Below are positions 1 through 6,673 of a stretch of DNA of 7,734 nucleotides, one piece after another. Under the pieces are notes generated by a model that saw only the letters and a list, made by a program, of their open reading frames with translations, was not told the origin of the DNA and searched no databases. This stretch comes from Ignavibacteriales bacterium (GTDB lineage: Bacteria; Bacteroidota; Ignavibacteria; Ignavibacteriales; Melioribacteraceae): NCBI GenBank assembly GCA_007280825.1, contig QYQI01000004.1, positions 1 through 7,734 of the forward strand. The letters are read 5' to 3'. The position numbers were made by a program, and so were the translations under genes. How positions within the stretch are numbered: position 1 is the first letter of the stretch; every line of letters starts with the position of its first letter.

Positions 1-692
1 ATGTAATACTTATTTTATTGCTTTGGCTGGCTCCGTCTTTAATCACATTTATCTTTTTTGCATATCATAAAGGGTATTTTTTAATTTCTATTATTCCTCT
101 TTATGCATTCATCGGAATATTGTTAGAAAAAAGATTACTGAAGTATTATGCAATATTATTAGTACTTGTGATAGAAATATTATTCTTCATCTTAATACCG
201 TACAAAGAACTCACAATTCAAAGTATAATAAAATCTGATTTACGCGCAAAAAATTTATTTGAAACTTGGACTGATAGAACATTTTCTTCCTACCTAATGA
301 CTTATTCAAGAATTAAATATGAAGATAATTTGATTGAAGAATTATCCAGCATAGTTGAAAAGAATAAATCCAAGATTATTTTTTTAGATCCTACAATATA
401 TTTATCAGCACGTGGGATGCAGTTAAAATATCCGGGTGTAACATTTATAACCATGGATTTTTATAAAACAAATTCATATTACGAATATAAAGGACCTGAT
501 ATTTCCGCTAAAATGGGACTAGATAATATTTTGGTAAATTCATTATTAATTACACGAAGAGATTTTTCTGATAATTATCTAAGCGGTATTACGAAAGATG
601 TAAAAGATAAAACAAAATGTATTCCTTTATTGATTGAAGAAAAGTTTAAGGATTCAATAATAAGTAAGTATCAAAATTTATTTACGAGATGA
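1..692 (+). CDS. C-terminal part of a polytopic membrane protein, probably GT39-like glycosyltransferase (5' truncated)
   Basis: The reading frame is open from base 3 to the TGA at 690-692, so this is the 3' end of a gene that begins before the window; the internal TTG at 18 is not a credible start. Of the 229 visible residues, about 1-19, 25-41 and 47-66 are hydrophobic membrane segments, followed by a soluble tail of about 160 residues rich in Lys, Glu and Ile. The motif HKGYFLISIIPLYAF between the first two segments resembles the last membrane helices of family-39-type (PMT/ArnT-like) glycosyltransferases, which move sugars from polyprenyl-phosphate donors at the periplasmic face. The catalytic N-terminal half, with its acidic first-loop motif, lies outside the window, so the family assignment rests on the C-terminal pattern only. 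Another polytopic envelope-polysaccharide protein is possible. The gene ends just before the tRNA promoter and shows no operon link to the right. Confidence 0.6.
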   Translation, partial: VILILLLWLAPSLITFIFFAYHKGYFLISIIPLYAFIGILLEKRLLKYYAILLVLVIEILFFILIPYKELTIQSIIKSDLRAKNLFETWTDRTFSSYLMTYSRIKYEDNLIEELSSIVEKNKSKIIFLDPTIYLSARGMQLKYPGVTFITMDFYKTNSYYEYKGPDISAKMGLDNILVNSLLITRRDFSDNYLSGITKDVKDKTKCIPLLIEEKFKDSIISKYQNLFTR

Positions 693-699
693 ACTAATA

Positions 700-730
700 T
701 TTGTTAATTCACTTCATTAAGTTATTTTTG
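700..730 (+). promoter_or_regulatory. Bacteroidota-type promoter of the tRNA-Glu gene
   Basis: TTTG at 700-703 and TATTTTTG at 723-730 match the Bacteroidota primary-sigma consensus (TTG near -33, TAnnTTTG near -7), with a 19-base spacer. The predicted transcription start is near 737, about 13 bases before the mature tRNA 5' end. The site begins only 7 bases after the stop codon of the upstream gene, which suggests independent tRNA transcription. No start-site data are available. Confidence 0.7.
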
Positions 731-749
731 TGTAGCAATTAAATTAAAT

Positions 750-823
750 GGCGCGTTCGTCTAGTGGTCTAGGACGCCGCCCTCTCAAGGCGGAGATCAC
801 GGGTTCGACCCCCGTACGCGCTA
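750..823 (+). tRNA. trnE: tRNA-Glu, anticodon CTC
   Basis: A full 74-nt cloverleaf can be drawn. The acceptor stem is GGCGCGT (750-756) with ACGCGCT (816-822), giving six Watson-Crick pairs and a terminal G1-U72 wobble. The D stem is 759-762 with 772-775. The anticodon stem CCGCC/GGCGG (777-781, 789-793) closes the loop CTCTCAA, with anticodon CTC at 784-786 reading GAG. The T stem ACGGG/CCCGT (799-803, 811-815) closes TTCGACC. The discriminator is A823. The 3' CCA is not encoded (CTA follows), so a CCA-adding enzyme must supply it. The gene is much richer in G+C than its surroundings, as expected for a structural RNA. It has its own promoter and terminator. Confidence 0.96.
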
Positions 824-825
824 CT

Positions 826-853
826 AAAGGGAAATTTATTATTTCCCTTTTTT
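826..853 (+). terminator. Rho-independent terminator after tRNA-Glu
   Basis: A perfect 10-bp inverted repeat, AAAGGGAAAT (826-835) and ATTTCCCTTT (841-850), encloses the 5-base loop TTATT, and the T run extends from 848 to 853. It begins 3 bases after the tRNA discriminator base and ends 23 bases before the ferredoxin start. It should end the tRNA transcript, and it may act as a partial terminator for the genes downstream. Confidence 0.85.
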
Positions 854-876
854 GTAAAATATTTTTAATAAATCAT

Positions 877-1224
877 ATGCCAAGATTTGAAAAACATATT
901 TTTATCTGTGAGAACAAAAGTGAGGCGGGGCATCCTAGAGGATGCTGTTCGGAAAAAGGTTCGGTTGAAATTCGTGAGTTATTCAAAAAACAATTAAAAG
1001 AACTTGGACTCAACCCTAAAGTTCGGGCTAATAATTCCGGTTGTTTGGATGCGTGCGAGTTTGGTCCTACGGTTCTAATTTATCCGGAACAAATTTGGTA
1101 TGGTGGGGTGAAATCCGAAGACGTTGAAGAAATTATTCAAAATCATATTATTAATAATGAACTGGTAAAAAGATTGTTGATTCAAGACAAGAGATTTTTG
1201 AGCAATGGTGGACAACAAAAATAA
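877..1224 (+). CDS. Thioredoxin-fold [2Fe-2S] ferredoxin
   Basis: The 115-residue product matches the thioredoxin-like [2Fe-2S] ferredoxin family (Aquifex aeolicus Fd / Shethna-protein type), a small soluble cytoplasmic electron carrier. Family hallmarks in order are HIFIC near the N-terminus, GHPRGCCSEKGS at 18-29, SGCLDAC at 54-60, and GPTVLIYPEQIWYGGV at 63-78. Probable cluster ligands are C11, C24, C56 and C60, spaced much like those of the Aquifex protein; C23 is an extra cysteine. The ATG at 877 is chosen because the product then begins directly at the conserved first strand. The frame is open back to an ATG at 748, but that would translate the tRNA gene and its terminator. No strong Shine-Dalgarno sequence precedes 877. 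The 3' end overlaps nth by 20 bases, which suggests cotranscription and translational coupling. The physiological partner is unknown. Confidence 0.9.
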   Translation: MPRFEKHIFICENKSEAGHPRGCCSEKGSVEIRELFKKQLKELGLNPKVRANNSGCLDACEFGPTVLIYPEQIWYGGVKSEDVEEIIQNHIINNELVKRLLIQDKRFLSNGGQQK

Positions 1225-1852
1225 ATCGCGCGCAAAGAAAATATTTGATATTTTTTCCAAAGAATACCCGGGAGTACGCCCTGCACTGGAATATACATCG
1301 GCATTTGAATTATTGATCTCAACAATTTTATCTGCTCAATGTACCGATGAGCGTGTAAATATTATTACTATAAAACTTTTCAAAAAATATAAAAAGCCTC
1401 AGGATTATTTAAAAGTTTCAGCAAAAGAGCTTGAGAAAGATATTTTTTCAACCGGATTTTATAGACAAAAAGCAAAAAGTATTCGTAACTGCTGCGCACA
1501 ACTTATAGAATTTCACAACGGAAAAGTCCCCAAAGATTTTGACGAGTTAACAAAGTTATCCGGTGTAGGCAGAAAGACAGCATCAGTTGTTGCAGGCAAT
1601 GCATTCGGAATTCCGGCGATTGCAGTTGATACCCACGTTAAGAGATTATCTAACTTGCTTGGATTTATCAAATCTAACGATCCGGAAAAAATTGAGTACC
1701 GCTTAAAAGAATTATTATCAGAAAGTTATTGGATAAATGCTTCTCACTGGTTAGCAACGCACGGAAGAAATATTTGTTTTGCTAGAAAACCAAAATGCCA
1801 TGATTGTGTACTTGCTGATGTTTGTCCTTCTTTCAATCCGCAATCAAAATAG
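1205..1852 (+). CDS. nth: Endonuclease III (DNA glycosylase / AP lyase)
   Basis: This 215-residue protein has the usual length and complete motif set of Nth, the base-excision-repair enzyme that removes oxidised pyrimidines and cleaves the resulting abasic site. The helix-hairpin-helix LSGVGRKTA at 118-126 carries the catalytic lysine K124 (K120 in E. coli), and VDTHV at 141-145 carries the catalytic aspartate D142 (D138 in E. coli). LISTILSAQCTDERVN at 37-52 is the conserved N-terminal helix region. Four cysteines, C191, C198, C201 and C207, show the canonical C-x6-C-x2-C-x5-C spacing of the [4Fe-4S] cluster loop. The ATG at 1205 gives an N-terminus that aligns naturally with known Nth proteins and overlaps the ferredoxin end by 20 bases in another frame; AAGAG about a dozen bases upstream may assist initiation. 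The stop TAG at 1850-1852 is shared with the ribosome-binding site of the next gene. Confidence 0.96.
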   Translation: MVDNKNKSRAKKIFDIFSKEYPGVRPALEYTSAFELLISTILSAQCTDERVNIITIKLFKKYKKPQDYLKVSAKELEKDIFSTGFYRQKAKSIRNCCAQLIEFHNGKVPKDFDELTKLSGVGRKTASVVAGNAFGIPAIAVDTHVKRLSNLLGFIKSNDPEKIEYRLKELLSESYWINASHWLATHGRNICFARKPKCHDCVLADVCPSFNPQSK

Positions 1853-1858
1853 AAGGAG
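1851..1858 (+). promoter_or_regulatory. Strong Shine-Dalgarno site fixing the HD-protein start
   Basis: AGAAGGAG lies 5 bases before the ATG at 1864 and overlaps the last two bases of the nth stop codon. It is one of only two strong purine-rich sites in this window. It argues for initiation at 1864 and against the in-frame ATG at 1822, which lies inside nth. Confidence 0.8.
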
Positions 1859-1863
1859 TAAAA

Positions 1864-2433
1864 ATGAGTTCTAATATTATGAGAGACAGAAATTTTTGTT
1901 TATCTATTCTTCAAGAATTTACTAAGAGTGATAGTTTGTTAAAACATGCTTATGCCGTAGAAACTTGTGTAAAAGCATATGCTGAAAAATTTGGTGAAGA
2001 TGTTGAATATTGGAGCTGTGTTGCACTTCTTCACGATTTTGATTACGAAATGTTTCCAACAGCAGAACAACATCCATACAAAGGATCGGAAATATTAAAA
2101 GAAAAAGGATTTGATGAAGAATTCAGAAATGCAATAATGTCTCATGCGGATTATACAAACATTCCGCGCGATACACTTTTAAGAAAAACTCTTTTTGCAA
2201 GCGATGAATTAGCCGGATTAATTACCGCTGTAACATACGTAAGACCAAGTAGATCAATAGAAGAAGTTGAAGTGAAGTCTGTTTTAAAGAAAATGAAAGA
2301 TAAAGCTTTTGCACGTGCGGTAAACCGTGAAGATATTACAAAAGGTGCGGAAGCTTTAGGTATTTCTTTGGAAGATCATATAGGGTTTTGTATAAGTGCT
2401 ATGAAAATGAATAAGGCCTTACTCGGTTTATGA
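1864..2433 (+). CDS. HD-domain metal-dependent phosphohydrolase, substrate unknown
   Basis: The 189-residue soluble protein is essentially a single HD domain. Metal-binding residues are visible in order: H28 in LLKHAYAVE, H57-D58 in ALLHDFDYE, H70 in EQHPYKG, H94 in MSHADY, and D114 in ASDELAG. This is the usual H...HD...H...H...D pattern of divalent-metal phosphohydrolases. The C-terminal third (about 125-189) is helical in character and resembles the tail of small HDIG-type hydrolases often annotated only by domain. There is no membrane segment, GGDEF, RelA or nucleotidyltransferase partner domain. The start at 1864 is set by the strong ribosome-binding site just upstream; a longer form from 1822 would lie within nth. 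The gene follows nth by 11 bases and probably shares its transcript. A nucleotide or phosphate-ester substrate is likely from the fold, but the actual one cannot be read from sequence. Confidence 0.85.
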   Translation: MSSNIMRDRNFCLSILQEFTKSDSLLKHAYAVETCVKAYAEKFGEDVEYWSCVALLHDFDYEMFPTAEQHPYKGSEILKEKGFDEEFRNAIMSHADYTNIPRDTLLRKTLFASDELAGLITAVTYVRPSRSIEEVEVKSVLKKMKDKAFARAVNREDITKGAEALGISLEDHIGFCISAMKMNKALLGL

Positions 2434-2532
2434 TGTTAACGGATTATGTCTCAGTCTCCGATCCATTGTAAATGAAAGAGAATAGTCTCCATAAATAAAA
2501 TCTGATTTGATCTTATGTAATTTTGTTTTGAC

Positions 2533-2564
2533 TTGACATCTTGGAATATCTTACCTAAATTTTG
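2533..2564 (+). promoter_or_regulatory. Candidate promoter for porU-porV
   Basis: TTGACA at 2533-2538 is followed after 17 bases by TAAATT at 2556-2561, a fair sigma-70-like pair. The same stretch also reads as a near match to the Bacteroidota form, with TTG at 2533-2535 and AAATTTTG at 2557-2564 in place of TAnnTTTG. Both readings put transcription start near 2570, leaving a leader of roughly 100 bases before porU. Neither is a perfect consensus. Confidence 0.45.
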
Positions 2565-2578
2565 CCCAGAAAATTTGG
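2555..2578. repeat. AT-rich inverted repeat upstream of porU
   Basis: AAATTTT (2557-2563) and AAAATTT (2570-2576) form a perfect 7-bp inverted repeat around GCCCAG. A flanking T-G wobble and a C-G pair extend it to 9 bp. It overlaps the predicted -10 region and start site and has no T run, so it is not a standard terminator. It could be an operator or a 5'-end hairpin, or simply chance in AT-rich DNA. Confidence 0.4.
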
Positions 2579-2667
2579 AGAAAAACTATATAGAATTTGT
2601 TTACCGCTTTTGAATTCCTTTACTGAAGAAAAATTTTGAAAACATTATTAAATCATTCAACAGAGCG

Positions 2668-5600
2668 ATGAGATACAAATTCTTTTTAGTTATTCTCTTT
2701 TTTATTTTAAATCTGATTGCTAATGCACAGGATTTAAGAATTTTATCTTCCGATAAAACTTCCATTATAATTGAATATCGCCCCATCTATAAAGACACTC
2801 TAACTATTTCAGCTTCAGGCAATTCATTTAAAAAATTAAATTTACTTGGTGGATTCATCGAGAATATTACTAAATCCGGACTTCCACAAATTCCGGTGAG
2901 AGAAATCAATATCGGTGTTCCATCAGAATTGGGGAATACTATTCAAATTTTAAGTGCAGATTATTCTACGTTGAACGGACAATATGTACCCGTTCCCCAA
3001 TTACAAAAAGATTCAATTTCATATGTTGAGAATTATATCATAGGTGATAAGTATTCAAATTTTTCTACTCCAGAAATCGTAGCATTTGGTGAATATGGAT
3101 TATTTAGAAACTTACCTGTTCAGTCAATTAAAATTCACCCGGTCATTTTTGATGTATCATCTAATGTTATTAAGATTTATAAAAAAATTGTTTTAAAAAT
3201 TTCGTTTGCATCATCTTCATCTAATCGAGAATTAATACAGGATAATACTTTTCAATCCATCGTCTTAAATTGGGAGACAGCGAAGAATTGGGGAATCTCT
3301 GAAAAAAAATTACTCAAGACTTCAGCTTCAGTTCTAGCTGCAGGTGATTGGTTCCGATTCGAAGCTCTGGACGAAGGTATATATAAAATAGATAAAACTT
3401 TTTTACAAGCAATTGGTATTGATGTTAGTGCGGCTGATTTTAATCCAAGAACAATAAAAATTTATAACAACGGTGGTTACACGCTTCCTGAAGATCTAAG
3501 TATTTCGAATAATCAAGGGCTAATTGAGAATGCTATTACAGTTGTTGGTGAAGAAGACGGTAGATTTGACCCCAGCGATTATATAATTTTTTACGGAAGG
3601 CCTAATGAATTTTGGGAATATAGTTCATCTGTAAAAAATATTGTCCGGAGGAAACAACCTTTTTCTAAAAAAAATTATTACTGGCTTACTTACGGTGGTG
3701 TTAATGGAAAACGTATTTCAAACAAGCAATCAACGAATTTGACTAATGCTTATCAGCAGACTTCTACATTAGCATTTAAGAGTCTTGACAAAGACAGTGT
3801 AAATATTGGAAGAAGCGGAAGAGATTATTTTGGAGACCAGTTAGACCTCAGTACTAAAAGCAGAACATATCTTACAACTCTAAACGGCATTGTTCCATTT
3901 AGTATTATAAAATATAATTTCCGGGTTGCTAATGCTTCAACTACTATAACTCCTTATAGTGTTGAAGAAAGCGGAAGTAGAATTTATTCATCCACTGTTC
4001 CGGGTATTTATTCTTATATCTATGGAATAGAAGATATTGGTTCCGGAATTTACGGCGGACAATTATTGGACGAAAGAAGTAATCTAAAATTTTCAATCAA
4101 CACATCATCATCCAGCGCAAGATTATTATTAGATTATTTCGAAATAACTTACCAAAGACAATTAAAATCATTTGTTGATAATTTACTTCTCTTCTCTAAA
4201 GACACAACTGCTACAATTGAATATACATTAAGTAATTTTTCCAGCAGTTCAATCCAGACTTATGATGTTACTGATTTTGCCAATGTGAAAAATATTTCTA
4301 ATGCCATAATTAGCGGTGGTCAATTCAAATTCCAGTCTGCAGAGATTCAAGGTAAAGTCAGTAGATATATTGCAGTAACATCTGCAGCATATAAAACTCC
4401 TATAAACGGAGTTAAGATTACTAACTCGAACATTCGCGGTAGTCTTGTAGGTAGTGAAATGATAGTAATAACAGCTAAAGATTTTAAGACTCAAGCTGAG
4501 CGGTATGCTGCATATAGATCTCAACAATCACCTTATATATTATCAACACAAATATTCTATGTTGATGAGATTTTAAACGAATTTTCTTGTGGTTCTTTAG
4601 ATCCAACTGCTATAAGAGATTTCCTCAAATTTGCTTATGAGAACTGGCAAATAAAACCTTCTTATGTTTTACTTCTTGGCGATGGTGATTATGATTATCT
4701 CAATACGGAAAAATTAAATAAAAATTTTGTCCCTGTATACGAAACAGCTGAATCACTTGATGAAATACAATCTTACCCAACAGATGACTTTTATGCACGT
4801 ATCTCCGGTAATGATAAACGAATTGATATAGCGATAGGGAGATTAAACATACAAACAGCAGCTGAAGCCGATGTTGTAATTGGTAAAATAATAAAATATG
4901 AGACCGGACTTGAGAAAGGATTGTGGAGAAATAATATAACGTTGGTAGCTGATGACGGACCTCAAGCAGTTGGTTACGATGATGGAAGTTTGCATACATC
5001 GCAATCTGAAAACCTGGCGAATAAAAGAATTCCAAAATATTTTGATCTTGATAAAATCTATTTAGTAGCGTATCCAACAGTTTATACCGGATTGGGCAGA
5101 AGAAAACCGGAAGTTAATAAAGCAATAATAAATGCAATTAACGACGGTACATTAATTATCAACTACGTAGGACACGGAAATCCAGGTGTGTGGGCTCATG
5201 AAAGTGTATTTGAAAGATCGGCATCAATACCTCAGTTGAAGAATTCAAATTATTTTTTCTTAACAGCTGCTACTTGCGATTTCGGAAAGTATGATGATCC
5301 GACCCAACAAAGTTCAACAGAAATATTAATGAATATGAGCAGTGGAGCGATAGCTGCTTTTTCAGCTTCAAGAGTAGTTTATTCTATTGCAAATGCTACT
5401 ATAAATGATTCTCTTTACAGTAGACTTTTCCAGACCAGAGAGGCAGGAAATCTTCCGATCAGAATAGGCAAAGCTTATCTGTTAGCCAAACAATTATTAA
5501 CCGAAGAGAACGATGAAAAATTTCATTTGTTCGGAGATCCGGCTATACGTTTGGACGAACCTCTCAATCCTACTTCTGTTGATTCCGTTAATGGAAAATC

Positions 5601-6624
5601 CTTAAAATCTTTGGTGCAGGTCAATGCATTAGGATCTGTCAAGATAAAGGGAGCAGTCAGAAACACTAATGGAACTTTAGCCCAATATAATGGCGATGCA
5701 ATTGTCAGTATGTATGATTCTGAACGGTCAATTTATTTTAAGGAAATGGATTACACTGTAACAATGCAGGGCGGATTGATTTATCGTGGAAGAACTTCTG
5801 TTATAAACGGTGAGTTCCAAACAGAATTTGTTGTACCAAAAGATATTTCTTATGAAAATAAAAATGGAAAGATAGTTGCATATATATCTAACAGTACATC
5901 CGATGGTGTTGGTTATTCAACTAATGTAATTGTTGGCGGAACTAATCCGAACGCTGTTAATGATGGAAAAGGTCCGGATATATCTATCTATTTTGATGAT
6001 ATCAATTTCCAAAGTTCTTATCTCGTTAATCCCGATTTTACATTAATAGCAAAACTTTCGGACCGAACCGGATTGAATACAACTGGAACCGGAATCGGTC
6101 ATAAGCTTGAAGCAATATTAAATGATGATGAGACTCATCCTATTGATCTGACAAACAGTTTTGTTGGCGATTTGAATTCCGGCGGTAAATCAGGATTAAT
6201 AAAATATAAATTTACCGGGATGACACCTGGCGATTACAAAATAAAAATTAAAGCTTGGGATGTGTTTAATAATTTTTCTTCTCAAGAAGCTAATTTCTCT
6301 GTTGTATCGAGTGATAATGGAATTGTTCTGCGTGATGTTGTAAACTATCCGAATCCGTTTTCATCAAATACAACATTTACTTTTCAGCATAATGTTGCAA
6401 CTGCTATAAATGTGAAAATAAAAATTTATACAATTGCAGGTAGATTGATAAAGCAAATAGAGCAATCAAATATTCTTGATAAATTTGTTCGTATTGATTG
6501 GGATGGACGTGATGCCGATGAAAATCAAATTGCCAACGGTACTTATCTTTACAAATTAATTGTGGAATCAAATGATGGTAAGTATAAAGATAATGTACTT
6601 GGAAAATTGGCAGTAATTAGATAA
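2668..6624 (+). CDS. porU: Type IX secretion system sortase PorU (C25 gingipain-like)
   Basis: PorU is the surface sortase of the T9SS attachment complex: it cleaves the C-terminal domain of secreted cargo and joins the new end to surface polysaccharide. This copy has 1318 residues, longer than the roughly 1160 of Porphyromonas gingivalis PorU. Residues 1-20 are a signal peptide ending ANA before Q21. A long beta-rich N-terminal region follows to about 595. The C25 caspase-like peptidase domain spans about 598-958, with catalytic H836 in YVGHGNPGVW and C870 in TAATCDFG, and ends in HLFGDPAIRL. An Ig-like beta region occupies about 960-1215. The last 92 residues start at YPNPF (1227-1231) and form a FlgD-like/type A T9SS sorting domain ending in NGTYLYKLIV and LGKLAVIR. 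The ATG at 2668 is supported by the signal peptide; only a weak AGAG ribosome-binding site precedes it. It is followed by porV, its usual partner. Confidence 0.93.
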   Translation: MRYKFFLVILFFILNLIANAQDLRILSSDKTSIIIEYRPIYKDTLTISASGNSFKKLNLLGGFIENITKSGLPQIPVREINIGVPSELGNTIQILSADYSTLNGQYVPVPQLQKDSISYVENYIIGDKYSNFSTPEIVAFGEYGLFRNLPVQSIKIHPVIFDVSSNVIKIYKKIVLKISFASSSSNRELIQDNTFQSIVLNWETAKNWGISEKKLLKTSASVLAAGDWFRFEALDEGIYKIDKTFLQAIGIDVSAADFNPRTIKIYNNGGYTLPEDLSISNNQGLIENAITVVGEEDGRFDPSDYIIFYGRPNEFWEYSSSVKNIVRRKQPFSKKNYYWLTYGGVNGKRISNKQSTNLTNAYQQTSTLAFKSLDKDSVNIGRSGRDYFGDQLDLSTKSRTYLTTLNGIVPFSIIKYNFRVANASTTITPYSVEESGSRIYSSTVPGIYSYIYGIEDIGSGIYGGQLLDERSNLKFSINTSSSSARLLLDYFEITYQRQLKSFVDNLLLFSKDTTATIEYTLSNFSSSSIQTYDVTDFANVKNISNAIISGGQFKFQSAEIQGKVSRYIAVTSAAYKTPINGVKITNSNIRGSLVGSEMIVITAKDFKTQAERYAAYRSQQSPYILSTQIFYVDEILNEFSCGSLDPTAIRDFLKFAYENWQIKPSYVLLLGDGDYDYLNTEKLNKNFVPVYETAESLDEIQSYPTDDFYARISGNDKRIDIAIGRLNIQTAAEADVVIGKIIKYETGLEKGLWRNNITLVADDGPQAVGYDDGSLHTSQSENLANKRIPKYFDLDKIYLVAYPTVYTGLGRRKPEVNKAIINAINDGTLIINYVGHGNPGVWAHESVFERSASIPQLKNSNYFFLTAATCDFGKYDDPTQQSSTEILMNMSSGAIAAFSASRVVYSIANATINDSLYSRLFQTREAGNLPIRIGKAYLLAKQLLTEENDEKFHLFGDPAIRLDEPLNPTSVDSVNGKSLKSLVQVNALGSVKIKGAVRNTNGTLAQYNGDAIVSMYDSERSIYFKEMDYTVTMQGGLIYRGRTSVINGEFQTEFVVPKDISYENKNGKIVAYISNSTSDGVGYSTNVIVGGTNPNAVNDGKGPDISIYFDDINFQSSYLVNPDFTLIAKLSDRTGLNTTGTGIGHKLEAILNDDETHPIDLTNSFVGDLNSGGKSGLIKYKFTGMTPGDYKIKIKAWDVFNNFSSQEANFSVVSSDNGIVLRDVVNYPNPFSSNTTFTFQHNVATAINVKIKIYTIAGRLIKQIEQSNILDKFVRIDWDGRDADENQIANGTYLYKLIVESNDGKYKDNVLGKLAVIR

Positions 6625-6660
6625 AATACATCTTAACGAAATAAAAAAAATATCTTATTT

Positions 6661-6665
6661 GGAGG
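6661..6665 (+). promoter_or_regulatory. Strong Shine-Dalgarno site of porV
   Basis: GGAGG lies 8 bases before the ATG at 6674. It is much stronger than anything before porU. This may let porV be made in excess of PorU from a shared transcript; the 49-base gap shows no terminator and no clear promoter. Confidence 0.8.
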
Positions 6666-6673
6666 TAGTACAA

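Larger units (their letters stand above)
2434..2667 (+). other. Intergenic region between the HD gene and porU
   Basis: These 234 bases hold no convincing gene. A 12-codon frame begins at the ATG at 2433, overlapping the HD stop, but it lacks any supporting signal. No hairpin followed by a T run was found to end the upstream cluster. The centre contains a candidate promoter (2533-2564) and an AT-rich palindrome (2555-2578). A short direct repeat, AGTCTCC, occurs near 2452 and again near 2484. The last 90 bases before porU would be its 5' leader. Confidence 0.6.

Noticed and set aside
750..853. tRNA gene as an integration site for a mobile element
   Set aside because: No integrase gene, no repeat of the tRNA 3' end and no cargo genes are present; the genes to the right are ordinary chromosomal genes.
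748..876. N-terminal extension of the ferredoxin frame back to the ATG at 748
   Set aside because: It would translate the tRNA-Glu gene and its terminator. The peptide contains GSTPVRA, the typical signature of a translated tRNA T arm, and the family homology begins only at 877.
1075..1260. Minus-strand open frame of 61 codons
   Set aside because: It is antisense to the ferredoxin and nth coding regions and has no recognisable protein features.
1822..1863. Earlier in-frame ATG for the HD protein
   Set aside because: It lies inside nth in another frame and lacks a ribosome-binding site, whereas 1864 has a strong one at proper spacing.
2433..2471. Twelve-codon frame whose ATG overlaps the HD stop (TGATG)
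   Set aside because: The overlap resembles translational coupling, but the peptide is too short and nothing else supports it.
2601..2786. Minus-strand open frame of 61 codons across the porU start
   Set aside because: It covers the porU leader and signal peptide in antisense. Its composition simply reflects AT-rich DNA, and no ribosome-binding site was seen.
4249..5077. Two minus-strand open frames (4249-4527 and 4700-5077) inside porU
   Set aside because: Both are antisense to well-supported PorU sequence, including the C25 domain, and have no family resemblance.
6625..6673. Possible terminator between porU and porV (AAATAA...TTATTT)
   Set aside because: The 6-bp AT-only arms are too weak, and no T run follows; a ribosome-binding site comes directly after them.
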